Origin: Pampus argenteus
Lineage: Eukaryota; Chordata; Actinopteri; Scombriformes; Stromateidae
Direction: 5' to 3'
Assembly: GCA_036937835.1 (NCBI GenBank)
Contig: CM072879.1
Span: 19,702,501 to 19,766,500 of the forward strand
Length of the DNA: 64,000 nt
Shown: positions 13,370-23,714 of the stretch, in pieces
Layout: each line of letters begins with the position of its first letter
Numbering within the stretch: position 1 is the stretch's first letter
Translations under genes and position numbers: made by a program
The notes under the pieces: model-generated
What the model saw: the letters and a program-made list of their open reading frames with translations, nothing else
Database searches by the model: none
Told to the model about the DNA's origin: nothing

Positions 13370-16300
13370 ACTCTACTTTCAGTCAGTGACAGGGTTCATA
13401 CACACATCATCTGTCTGCTGAATGTTTGTAGGAAAATATCCTCCAGTTCTCAGGAAAAAGCACATCAAGCCGTTTATGTTTAGTCTGTTTGTGGGAAGTT
13501 AGAATAAAAGTCTCCCGCGGGACACATGACTTCTAGTTTTATGATTTGGTTCATTTTAATTAAAGGACACAATGTTTTTTCTTTTCCCTGTTTTTGCTGT
13601 TGTAACGCTTGTGTAGGTAGTAAATGTACTGTACAAATACATGAATCACCTGATGTATGTACACCTGTATTTCACAACATGTCTGTCTGTGTGTGGTCAG
13701 GTCGAAACCTCCTTCAACTACCTGGATATCCAGGGAATCAGCAGCAACAGGCCCACTCAGGTACACACAAACAAACTAAAAGATACACACGCATACACCT
13801 GACCACACCTGTGCTGGATGTTTTCATATACACAGGTATCACTGATGTCTTTTCTCTCACGGCATTTCTCTCGTCATACGTGTAGTTGGTGCTGGAGTGT
13901 GAGCGCGGGCCATGGAGCCTCCGCCTGGGCTCGGTGGAGGAAGTAGACGAGGTGATCGCTCACATCGGAGGCTGTCTGCACCGGACCTGCCCCACCGGCT
14001 CACCTGTGTAGGTACCACACGAGAGTCTGAGCGAGCAGGAAGAGAACGAGAAAGACGGCAGACATGTTGTCGATTTTAAAACGGCACAAATTATGTTGCT
14101 GCAGAAAAAAAGCCACATATGATTTGAATGATATGAAAGGAAACATGCAAAAAAACAAAAAAATCGATTATAGCTTCATTTATTGACCAAAAAAGCTCAT
14201 TTTAGCACCTTGAATGTTTGATTTTTGTCTTATATCATAATAAACAGCATATATGTGGCTTCCAGGCGGTTGGCTGGATAAATTGATGATTGATTGATTG
14301 ATCGATCGTGAAGTTTAGAGGTAATCTTTCCTCCTGTTGTAAGGAAGGAAGGTGATGAGGAAGCTGAGTCTGAAGCCTGCAGAGCGGACCGCGGCCCTCC
14401 AGGCCACCTGGGATGAGCAGGGCTCGGCTGATCTGGGACCCTGCGGTAAATCAGCCTGAACATGTTCAATTGCATTTAAAGAAATCAGACGTTTTTGTAT
14501 TTTACTGATTGAAGTGTTGTCTTGTGACTCTTTGCAGGCGGTTTCTCTCATCAGTACTGGTGTGTGTGTGACTACCTGGGTCTGCCCTACAGAGACGAGG
14601 TCCAGTGGGTCGGTGCTGTTTTCTCTTTTATATCACTTTATTTTACACTATTTGAAGCGTGCAGGTGCTTTGTCTTCTGCTTTTTTCCGCTTGGTGTTCA
14701 TTTTATTGTTCAGGCTTCCTCGTATGATTAATTGTCTTCATTTCTTCTGCTTCTTCTTCTTCTACTCTCATCCACCACTTACATACATACAGTAGTTTCT
14801 TCTTCTTCATTATTGTTGCTCTTTAAAGCAATAACTGCACCTGAACGGTCATGTCATGAAGCTTTATCTCACCTGTCGCCATCTCCGCCTCCTCCAGGAC
14901 GTGGACACCATCTATCTCACTCAGGACACCAGAGAGCTCAACCTGCAGGACTTCATTCACCTGGAGAACAGGTACATACGCCAACCGGGATTTTATCTTC
15001 CAGTCTTGTATACATTTAATGTAATATTTGATTTTACCAGCTGCTGTAACATATAAGGCCTATATGTTGTCTGCAGGGACCTGATACCGATCATTGCAGC
15101 TCTGGAGTACAACCAGTGGTTCACCAAACTCTCTGCCAAAGACTATAAACTGGTAATATCGTGCTTAGTTTATGTAGCTGTAACTATTTATCAGTTACTG
15201 TATGTCTTCACATCATTTTCTATTTGCTCCTCAGAAACCTCACATGTTGTTATCATGATCTCTGTGATAATAAGCCAGCGTGCTCCGTGTGTTTCTGTCC
15301 TCCAGCCTGCAGATGTGTGCGACCAAATCCTCCGAGTGGTGTCTCGATCCAGCCGGCTGGAGGAGCTGGTGCTGGACAACACTGGACTCAGAAGGTCAGA
15401 GGTCACAGAGAAGCACCAGGACACGCGTGTAAGATCTGACTGGTGAACGTCACTCACATGTTGTTTCTCCTCTACAGTGATTTTGCTCAGAAACTGGCCA
15501 ACGCTCTGTCACACAACCCTGCCTCCACACTACACACACTCAACCTGAGCAACAACTCCCTGGAGGACAAAGGTTAAAACACTCACACACAAACACACAC
15601 ACACACTCACACACAAATCATGGCTTTGTGAAACATGCAGATCCTGCTACTGTCATGCGCCCTCTGGTGGCCATGTTGGAGGCTCACGGCTCAGTGAAGT
15701 TGTGTGTGTCTGTGTGTGTGTGTGTGCGTGTGTGTGTGTGTGTGTGTGTTTGCTTCACACAGGTGTGTCTGCTCTGAGCGCTCAACTCTCCAAACTGCCG
15801 ATGGGCCTGAAGCACCTGAACCTCTCCAGAACCTCGATGTCTCCTAAAGGTGAACGTGCAGAAACAGCAGAGGAGCAGTTAAACTTCATCACTGTGCTGA
15901 ATGCTGTTCGTCATGTTTGTCTGATGACGTTTTTTTCAGGTGTGAACAGTCTGTGTCAGGCTCTCTGTGCCAACCCGGCCGTCTCCTCCACCCTCACACA
16001 CCTCGACCTGTCAGGAAACTCGCTGAGAGGCGACGACCTGCCGGTACGCAGCCGCTGTCATATATAAATGATTGATTTTAAAACGTGTTTTATGATTGAA
16101 TCTACATTTGTTTAAATGTTTGGTTTTTGTAGATGTCGGATGTGTTTTCTTTCTTCACAGAATCTGCACGTCTTCCTGAGTCAGTCCAACTGTTTAGAAA
16201 CTCTGGATCTGTCCAACAGCGACTGCTCTCTGGAGCAGGTGAAAGCACACAAACATTTAACACATTAAGCTTCTCTCTGCTAAAAAACTAAATCAGCAAC

Positions 16301-18099
16301 ATATAATTAATAAATGCATGAAATGAAAGTGGCATCAAACTGTTTTTAACAGTTTTTGTGGATTGAATTGTTATAAACTTTCCAATAACTTTATTCATTA
16401 TTTGGATTTTCCACCAAGTGATAAAACAGTTCACAATCACAGTAAGTAAAACATAAAAAGGAAAGTGAATCTACTGACTAGATATACTACGTATGTCTGT
16501 AGGGACACATTTCAGCTCCATAGAAAACACTTTGTCTTTGCTAACATTCAGGTTTGTGTTTTTTAGGTGTGTGTGTCTCTGCTCAGAGGATCTTTGAAGC
16601 ATCTTTCTGTCCTCAACATGTCAAAGACGCTCTACTCCCACAGGTCAGATGGGAGGAAGCATAATGTATTAATCTATATATATGTGGTTTTTATATATTT
16701 TAAAACATCTCTCCACAAACGCAGGAAGAGTAAAGAAATCTCTACGTCCTTCAAGCAGTTCTTCAGCTCCTCTCAGGCTCTGACCTCGGTCAGCCTGTCG
16801 GGAACCAGGCTGCCTCTGGAGGCTCTGAAGTAAGAAAACATTCACCCACATCTCATTTTAATTTGTGAAACATTGTGGAGGTTTTAAATCAGAGAAAGTG
16901 TCCGTGTGGGGACGTTGGCTTATGTAAAGTTTTATTTGTTAATTCTGGCTGGGTTTTAATTTCAAGTTTCCAGGCCAGAGAAAACAATGGAGTCTTAGTT
17001 ACAGGCACAACCTCTTAACATCAACATGTCAGACTTTACTTTGGGTTTCTGTAAGCTGTTGTCAAACTGACTGATTCGCTGGTTTTTCTGTCTGCAGAGC
17101 TCTGCTGTTGGGACTCGGCTGCAACCCGAACCTCAGCGACGTGTCTCTGGATCTCAGCAGCTGTGAGGTAAAACATGAACCTCGACATGCTTCAAAACAC
17201 AAGTAAAACACGTCCAGCAGGGTTTTTATCAGAGCCGGAAACATGACTTCATTTAACAAAACTAATTATTGCTTTTGCTGACAGCTGCGTTCTGGAGGCT
17301 CCCAGATCCTGGAGGGCTGTATCGCTGAGATCCCCAACATCTCCAGCCTGGACATTTCTGACAACGGTGGGGACCTTTTGAAATGTAAAGATTTTAGATG
17401 CTGTATTGACTTTGATCTGTGCCTGTTTATGTTACTGTGATGTGTTTCTCAGGTTTGGACATGGATCTGACCACGCTGTTGGTGTGGCTGGCCAAGAATC
17501 GCTCCATCAGACACCTTTCACTGGGCAAAAACTTCAACAACATCAAGTCCAAGTGGGTGACAGTCCAGCACTTTACGTTTCAACTGGACGGGTTTAATCT
17601 AAAACATATTATTAAATATTGATAAACTACTACAGTTTGATGCTGTGATTTAATCTCTCTCTCAGAAATGTGGCTCCGGTCCTGGACAACCTGGTTCATA
17701 TGATTCAAGAGGAGGAATCAGTGAGTGAAACGCATCATGTTCATGTGTTTTCTAACTGAAGTCTGCCTGTCTGTCCTGTGTTTATTCACCCACACGTTGG
17801 CCTTTTATTCCCTTCTTTGGCACTATAACCTCAACATCGCTCCACTCTTCTCCCCTGCAGCCGTTGACCTCGCTCTCCCTGGCTGATTCCAGGCTGAAGG
17901 CCGACCTCTCCATCGTCCTCAACGCTCTGGGCAGCAACACCTCTCTGACCAAACTGGATATCAGTGGAAACGCGATGGGAGACATGGGGGCAAAGATGCT
18001 GGCCAAAGCCCTGCAGATCAACACCAAGCTGAGGTGAAACAAGTTCTGAAACGAAATGTCAGATCTGTCTACCAAAAAGAGAAATACGAGTTCTGCTCT

Positions 18100-18153
<54 letters not shown>

Positions 18154-19376
18154 GACAGTGGTGTGGGACAGAAACAACATCAGCCCTCAGGGGCTGCAGG
18201 ATGTTGCTGCTGCTTTGGAGAAGTGAGTATAAAGAAGATGCTCCGTCGTGACTTCTTACTAGTTTTAATGAATATCACGTGTCATCACGTCTGTTGACCG
18301 TTTAATTTCATTTTCTCTGTGGATCAGGAACTACACCATTCGTTTCATGCCTGTTCCCATCATGGATGCTGCTCAGGCACTGAAAGCAAGCCCCGAGAAG
18401 ACAGAGGACGCCTTGCTAAAGGTTACTGTCCCATTCTTCTTTACATGCCTTTATTATGAGTCTGTGTAGATTAAAATATCCTCAGATCTCATTGTGTGTT
18501 GTCAGATGGAGCATTACCTGCTGAGGAATCACGAGACACGTAAATACCTGCAGGAGCAGGCGTACAGGCTGCAGCAGGGAATAGTGACCACCACCACGCA
18601 GCAGGCACGCAGCACACTGTGACGTTGGACCTTTTCTTAAATGAACATATTATCTGACGGTGACTGACCTCTTTGCTCCCTGTGCAGATGATGGACATGA
18701 TGTGTGTGAAGGTGCAGGATCACCTGAACTCTCTGAGGTTCTCAGAGACCAACGTGGTCCAGGAGGACATGAAGGTGGCAGAGAACCTCATGAAGGACGC
18801 CAGGAACTCAAAGACTGTAAGAAGACATCATGTGGACATAAGACGGCGTTGACTTCTATCCGCCAACCCTCTGAATCACATTTAGGCTTGTTTGACACTT
18901 CTGGAATAATAAAAGCAGTAATATAAAAACTGTAAAGTCAACCAGTCTCCATTAATGATGGATTTAATCTCCCTCTTCTTCATTATCTGTGTACCTGTCT
19001 CCAGTTGCTCCCCAACCTGTACCACCTGAGGAGCGGGGGCTTGAGGGGTGCGTGTGTCGGAGCCATTCAGGACAAACTGGAGTCGATGGCCGGAGAGGTT
19101 TCCAGGGTGATGGACGAACAGCTGCAGGTAGTCGATTGAACGCACCGAGCTGCTGTTTTTACCAGTAACACTGTTGGGTGTAATATGACTCTTCCTCCTC
19201 AGACTATGCTGGTCTCTATGGTGGAAGCCGCTGAGGGTCTGTGTCCTCATGTGATGAAGAGGAGCAGCCTTCGTCAGGAGCTTCTGAAGGCGGGCGCAGG
19301 GAGGATGAGCGTTCCTCGCAGCTTCGTCACCGCCACGTTACTGGAGCAGTCCGGGGTTGACATCATCAACAAGATC

Positions 19377-19412
<36 letters not shown>

Positions 19413-19859
19413 ATCAGGTCTTAAACTTGATAATCAAGCAGTGAACAGCAGAGAGGATCTGATCTGTTGTTTTCTTTGTGACAGTGAAGTGAAGCTCAGC
19501 ATTGCATCGTTTCTGTCTGATCGCATCGTGGATGAAATCCTGGAGTCTCTGTCCAGATCACAGCATACTCTGGTTCGTGTCTCTCAGCCCGTCTCTCTGC
19601 CTGTCTGTCTTTGTATCTGTGTCCATTCAACCCTCCCTTTTCCTCCTTGTGTCTCCAGGCCGACCATCTGATCAGGAAGGACCAACCTCTGCTGCGTCAG
19701 GAGCCTCAGATGGAGGCAGAGGTTCTGGATGAGATGGTTCTGCAGCCAGAGAACCAGGACCTGCAACAGAAACAAGGCCACAGCCGGGACCAGGACCGAA
19801 AACATGGGCTGGAGGACATGGACAACTGCATGGTTGGAAAAGATGACAGTTGTGTGTGT

Positions 19860-19898
<39 letters not shown>

Positions 19899-22800
19899 GA
19901 AATATACATCGGAATTGCAGTCTTTAAAAATAGATAAAAACCTGTTTTTCTCTTTAGATGACTCTTAAATCCAAGAGGAAGAGTATTCTGGTGAGGATGC
20001 TGCGTCCAGTCTCTGTGGCTTTTGGTGAGTGACACAAAATCTAGCATACTCATCACTTCCTGCTCACATTTCACATTTTTATAGGTATGTTAACTGAGGT
20101 TTTATGTGAAATATGTTCTCTCTTACTGTTAATTCGTCATTGGGAGGTTTGTACAGTTTTTCACACTCGTGCATTCAAGTGTTTCAGATGATAAAAGCAG
20201 CAGAGAAACACTGATTCCCACCAGACTCCCTGTGTTTATTAAAAGCACTTCCCTGTTTAGAAACTGATGATATGACATAATATTTAATAGTGATGATGGA
20301 TGGAGGGAAGAAATTAAATCAAAATGCTTCATGGATGAGGAGATGAGGGTGATTCATTGTCCATCACAGTCTCAACAAAACGAGTTTCTGCAGCAAGACA
20401 AAATAACGATGACTCACAAAAAGTATTTGAAATCTTTTTTTAAGGTTATTTTCTGACTTCCCTACCTCCATCAATATTTAATGCCTTCTGTTTGTCTAAC
20501 AGAGATGGAGTTTGACCTGGACAAGGCTCTGGAGGAGGTTCCTATCCACGTTGAGGACCTACCTCCTACTCCTCCTCCTTCACAGCCATTGGACAGAATG
20601 TCAGCCTGCTATGGAGACCTCCCCCCTCCTCCTACTCCGCTGGACACGAAGCCTGTCTGTTTCAGTGAGCTACCCTCTGTGGAGCACACGATGCTGGAGC
20701 ATCACACCAAACTCCGTCCAAAACCCAAGAAGAGGACAAAACCCAGCCGACCAGCTGTAGGTTCCCATCAGTTATCAGTGACTAGAAGATACCTCCACTC
20801 TCTATAAGTAGAAATGTGGATCTTTACTTTGCTATTGATGCATGAAGTTTTTCACATCTGTATATATTGTAAATGATTTTAACATAACTGAGTTTCATCT
20901 CTCTGTCGTCTGTCTCTCAGCGGGAGGCCACCGGCGGCTCGGCACCACAAGAGGCAGAGCAGAACAGCAACATGGGAAAGCTGGACGAGGGTCTGGAGGA
21001 CTTCTTCTCCGTGAAAGTCATTAAACTTAGCTTCAAGTGAGAGTCGTGCTTTAAACTGAAACTTTTTGTTCTGTTTCAAGATATTGAGTACAGCAAACAA
21101 CATGAAAACATGTGATAGCATTTCTTTAGTGAATAGTTGTGTGTCATCAGCATAAAAATGTAACCAGATACTTATTGGTAGTTTTGCGGGAAGAAAGTGA
21201 GGGAAAAGTACATTTCTTTCTAATTCTGTTATCATTCTTGAATTCATCAGACGTTCCAGTGTGAAAGGTCCGTCCCCGAGCACACAGGAAGGAGCAGAAA
21301 AGAAACGTGAATCCAGGAAGAGTGGTTTCTTTAACCTCATCAAATCCCGAACTTCCCGCTCGGAGAAAAGCCACGGAGCCGCCTCCGTCATTCCACCCCA
21401 CCCTGCCTCCTCCACCGGCGCCCCACACGCTTCCTCTGTCACCACAGTAACAGAGGAGTCATCGCTGACGCCCCCCACGCTGCCCGGGTCGCAACAGGAG
21501 CTCCACAAGGCTCCATCCCAGGATCACACAGAGTCTGAGATTGTCTCTCCAGCCACTGTTGAGGAGGAAAAAGGGGAGGAGACCGTAGAGAAAAATGAGA
21601 CTGTTGACAAGGATGAGAGCGTGGAGAAGGAGGTTGTGGAGAAGAAGGAAAACCCCCATATCCCACGTCATATCGGTGTCCCTGTAATGGGCATGGACCT
21701 GATGGCTGAGATGAAAGCCAGGCAGGAGAGAAAAGCTGCTCAGAAGGTGGGTCAACAGTTAGTACCTTGTAATAGTTTTGAATACCTGTAATTAGTAAAA
21801 TATGTGCCTTTATTTTTATAGAAACTCTGTTTGTCTGTTTTTAGTCTGAGTCCTCGCTTTTGCTGGACAAGGTGAACGCTGGCACAGGTAAAGTTGATAT
21901 CATAATACAAAACGCCTATGATAGATACTGTAGCCATAGTTACAAGCTTTACCAAAACAGTTCAATTAAATAAGACTGTATTGTTTCTGTCATCATCACA
22001 GTCACAGCAGATGCTGATGAGGCCAGACCAGAGCCACCTCCCAGGTTCAAATCACCCAGCGTCGGCCCCAAACCTCCTCCACCGCAGCTAACCAAACCCC
22101 TGCTGAGTCCCCGCATGTCTGGGCCCCTCAGTCCCACCAGCACAACCAGCAGCTACGTCCATGGTAAGCAGCGACACACAGGAAAACAAAAGTCTGCGTA
22201 GTTTGGGTTTAGTAGCTTAATTCCTGTATCTGTGTCTCAGATGATTCGGCTGAGTTTCCAGGAGACAGCGCTTGTCCTAAAGGACCACTTCCTGCTCCTC
22301 GCCTGAAGAGGGCGCCGTCGGAGCAGGAGAGAGAAAGCACCAGCAGCAATCTTCTGTCTCCGCTGGACGGTTGGTATCCGTCTTTAACCTTAATAAACTG
22401 CACAGTGGAAGAAGTTTTATTCACAGTTTTGGCTGAAAACACATAGTTGGCCGGTTTGGTAGTTGAAATATTTGTAGCAGTAGTTCGACTTCTGCTCATT
22501 TTTTCCTCTATGATTTTTAACTTAGGTTTAGTTAACAAAACATAATTTTATCCAGGACATCAAGTTCTCATTTATAGCTCCGTGTGAGCTGGACTATAGC
22601 TGAAAATATACCAGTCAGTTTAAAAGGTGACAGCTTGTTTAATGAATGCTCTCGAGGCCATATTTGACGCCTCCACACACCAACACAGACCATCTGAAGC
22701 AAAGGTCCATTACACTTAAACCAGACGATTCAGTCCCAGCCTGTACTTGAAACGTCCAAGTGTCAGTGCGTGTGTGGGATTTTGGAGATGAGCGCTCCGC

Positions 22801-23714
22801 TTGTGTAATTAACACTAACGGGAACTTAGTATTTTTCCTCGAAGCTGCGTTTCCTCTGTGTAATAAACAGTTATGTAAAAAGATGTTTTTAAAAGACGAG
22901 AAGAAACTGTAATTTGTGCATCTCCAGATGACGTTAGCACACATTTGACATTGTTGTATCGCAGTTGGATTTTACTTTTTCCTAAAACGCTGCATTACAT
23001 GGTCAGTTTAATTGTGGAAATCAAACATTTTACAGAATAAATTATTGATTGGAAAATAATCAGTAAAAATCAGATGACAAAAAGTAGACAGTATACTGCA
23101 GTCTGCTTTTAATCTGAGACTTTAATCTGTTCTCGGCACCGTTAGTATTATAAAACCTTTACATAATGTACTTCCTGTTGTTTCTATGTATCTACTTTCA
23201 GTCACATTGTTGATGGTTGTCAGATGAGAATAAATGTAACGTGTTGGTCAGATGAAGACACATCAGTGTTTTGTGCCTACAGCTGAGTTTCCTGCGGACG
23301 GTGATGCGTTCGAGCCGCCCGCCGCAGCGGTCGAACCGAGCGGCGGCGGCGGCGGCAGACAGTGGTCATCTCTGAAGGGTTCAGCCGACCATCAGGCTCC
23401 AAAAGAGGAAGACCGAGAGCGCGCCAAGTCCCTCCCTGCCTACGGTTCGACCAATCACAATGCTTCTCATAAAATAAATCCCTGTTGTTTACAGTAGCAT
23501 CACAGTACACTGATGTCACTGACTCTTTCTGTTATTTTGTCTTTATTTAGACTCTACGTATATGATCTTTATTTATTCTCCCTCTCTGTCTCCAGTGAGG
23601 CCTCCGTCTGTGGCAGACACTGATCTGAGTCCAGCTGAGGAGGAGATTCCTGCTGACGTCAAGTCTGAAAACAAATCAGACGACGAGTCTGGTGACGACA
23701 ACGTTTCAGTCTGA
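5341..23714 (+). CDS. carmil1: carmil1: capping protein regulator and myosin 1 linker 1
   Basis: 38 coding exons with consistent phases give a 1434-aa protein (human CARMIL1 is about 1370 aa). CARMILs bind actin capping protein at the leading edge, weaken its barbed-end capping and link to class I myosin. Order seen: PH-like domain (about 1-125), linker (125-230), leucine-rich repeats (230-625), helical dimerisation region (625-940), capping-protein-binding region with the CPI motif LxHxTxxRPKx6P (1006-1022) and the CSI-like segment (1044-1065), a basic stretch SRKSGFFNLIKSR, then a Pro- and acid-rich tail. Start is ATG 5341 and stop is TGA 23712-23714. Similarity along the whole length and the adjacent scgn favour CARMIL1 over CARMIL2 or CARMIL3. 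Introns above 300 bp that are not listed separately show nothing beyond TG repeats and AT-rich sequence. Exon coordinates are in the four module entries. Confidence 0.95.
5391..5424. repeat. TAACTAGTTAAC palindromic cluster
   Basis: A 34-bp segment made of overlapping GTTAAC and CTAGTTA units that is self-complementary apart from its centre. It begins ten bases after the exon 1 donor of carmil1. Confidence 0.85.
5425..7729 (+). other. carmil1 intron 1, no gene seen
   Basis: Remainder of a 2.35-kb intron. It contains a short (TATATC)n run near 5618-5645 and a (GGA)n tract at 6594-6642 whose open frames are low-complexity Glu or Ser runs. No conserved coding or RNA segment was recognised. Confidence 0.6.
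6594..6642. repeat. (GGA)n purine microsatellite
   Basis: About 16 GAGGAG-type triplets with one GAAGAG interruption. Confidence 0.9.
7828..10178 (+). other. carmil1 intron 2, no gene seen
   Basis: Unique-looking AT-rich intron with a (CA)25 run at 9355-9404 and a (GT)n run at 10136-10168 that ends ten bases before the exon 3 acceptor. No coding or RNA feature was recognised. Confidence 0.6.
9355..9404. repeat. (CA)25 microsatellite
   Basis: Uninterrupted CA run in carmil1 intron 2. Confidence 0.95.
10230..13700 (+). other. carmil1 intron 3, repeats only
   Basis: A 3.5-kb intron holding the 17-bp minisatellite (listed separately), TG runs at 12175-12218 and 13328-13368, a G10 run at 13027 and a short CCCTAA-type doublet near 11876. 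Nothing else was recognised. Confidence 0.6.
10479..10835. repeat. 17-bp minisatellite, 21 units, core TAGGGTCAACTCG
   Basis: Twenty units read TAGGGTCAACTCG followed by TAGG, TTGG or TTTG, and the last is degenerate (AGGATCACCTCG). The spacing is a constant 17 bp. The TAGG variant is concentrated in the middle of the array and TTGG toward both ends, a pattern expected from internal expansion. Each unit contains GGGTCA, a nuclear-receptor half-site-like hexamer. Confidence 0.95.
15657..15673. promoter_or_regulatory. CTCF-core-like motif
   Basis: GCGCCCTCTGGTGGCCA differs by one base from the familiar vertebrate CTCF core in reverse orientation (GCGCCCCCTGGTGGCCA). It lies in carmil1 intron 11, just before the TG run that precedes exon 12. 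Motif similarity only; occupancy is unknown. Confidence 0.5.
18103..18150 (+). repeat. (TG)24 forming the carmil1 exon 22 acceptor tract
   Basis: The repeat runs directly into CAG and exon 22. There is no separate pyrimidine tract between the repeat and the AG, so the UG repeat itself occupies the position normally bound by U2AF. Confidence 0.95.
18605..18687 (+). other. carmil1: carmil1 intron 24: GC-AG intron
   Basis: Exon 24 ends ACGCAGCAG and the next bases are gcacgc. The acceptor is tgtgcag at 18681-18687. Homology (STTQQM in mammals, TTTQQMMD here) places the junction exactly there. The only nearby GT (18620) would give a junction reading into TGA. The intron is 83 bp long. Confidence 0.85.
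19379..19411 (+). repeat. (GT)16 forming the carmil1 exon 27 donor
   Basis: The exon 27 junction AG is followed immediately by GTGTGTGT, so the 5' splice site is inside the repeat and lacks the usual GTRAGT form. Homology (NKISEVKL across the junction) fixes the boundary. Confidence 0.9.
19850..19896 (+). repeat. (TG)n microsatellite, carmil1 intron 29
   Basis: TG run with one TAT interruption, filling a third of the short intron between exons 29 and 30. Confidence 0.9.
20503..23714 (+). other. carmil1: carmil1 exons 31-38: capping-protein-binding and proline-rich tail
   Basis: Exons 20503-20756, 20921-21036, 21251-21746, 21845-21887, 22002-22163, 22241-22369, 23283-23444 and 23596-23714 cover residues 942-1434. 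Exon 31 starts with FDLDKALEEVPIH and ends in the CPI motif (LEHHTKLRPKPKKRTKPSRP). Exon 32 carries the CSI-like MGKLDEGLEDFF. Exon 33 has a basic-hydrophobic patch like the CARMIL membrane-binding segment and the conserved LMAEMKARQERKAA. The rest is Ser/Pro/Glu-rich and presumably disordered, ending in an acidic DDESGDDNVSV. Exons 34-38 are the least conserved part, so their boundaries rest mostly on splice sites and phase. Confidence 0.88.
22370..23282 (+). other. carmil1 intron 36, nothing recognised
   Basis: A 913-bp intron of moderately AT-rich sequence. I saw no coding, RNA or repeat feature in it. Confidence 0.6.

Larger units (their letters stand above)
5341..14007 (+). other. carmil1: carmil1 exons 1-5: PH-like module
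   Basis: Exons 5341-5380, 7730-7827, 10179-10229, 13701-13760 and 13886-14007 encode residues 1-124. Recognisable landmarks are QLEVKGDKVENRVL at the end of exon 2, RAYLLTARIPSK in exon 3 and VDEVIAHIGGCL in exon 5, which match the N-terminal pleckstrin-homology-like fold of CARMILs that contacts membrane lipid. Exon 5 must use the donor gtaggt at 14008, because the later gtacc would include an in-frame TAG. Confidence 0.92.
14348..18222 (+). other. carmil1: carmil1 exons 6-22: linker and leucine-rich repeats
   Basis: Exons 14348-14445, 14538-14608, 14898-14971, 15077-15152, 15306-15394, 15478-15572, 15763-15849, 15940-16043, 16161-16238, 16567-16643, 16725-16829, 17098-17167, 17285-17366, 17453-17552, 17666-17720, 17861-18033 and 18154-18222 cover residues 124-625. 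Exons 6-9 hold the conserved linker (DVDTIYLTQDTRELNLQDF, ALEYNQWFTKLS). Exons 10-22 hold repeated LxxLxLxxN units such as LHTLNLSNNSL, LTHLDLSGNSL, ISSLDISDNGL and LTKLDISGNAM. Exon 22 (69 nt) has the (TG)24 acceptor described separately. Confidence 0.93.
18328..20024 (+). other. carmil1: carmil1 exons 23-30: helical dimerisation region
   Basis: Exons 18328-18421, 18506-18604, 18688-18816, 19005-19127, 19203-19378, 19485-19572, 19659-19832 and 19958-20024 cover residues 625-941. Landmarks are NHETRKYLQEQAYRLQQGIV, VKVQDHLNSLR, LESMAGEVSRVMDEQL, SFLSDRIVDEIL and KSKRKSI...RMLRPVSVAFE. This matches the all-helical region that mediates antiparallel dimers in CARMIL1. Exon 29 (residues about 862-919) is Gln-rich and only weakly like the mammalian counterpart. 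Exon 24 ends at a GC donor. Confidence 0.93.

Noticed and set aside
23252..23282. Alternative carmil1 start at the ATG before exon 37
   Set aside because: The frame is open by chance through the intron end; a good acceptor at 23281-23282 and phase continuity support an internal exon.
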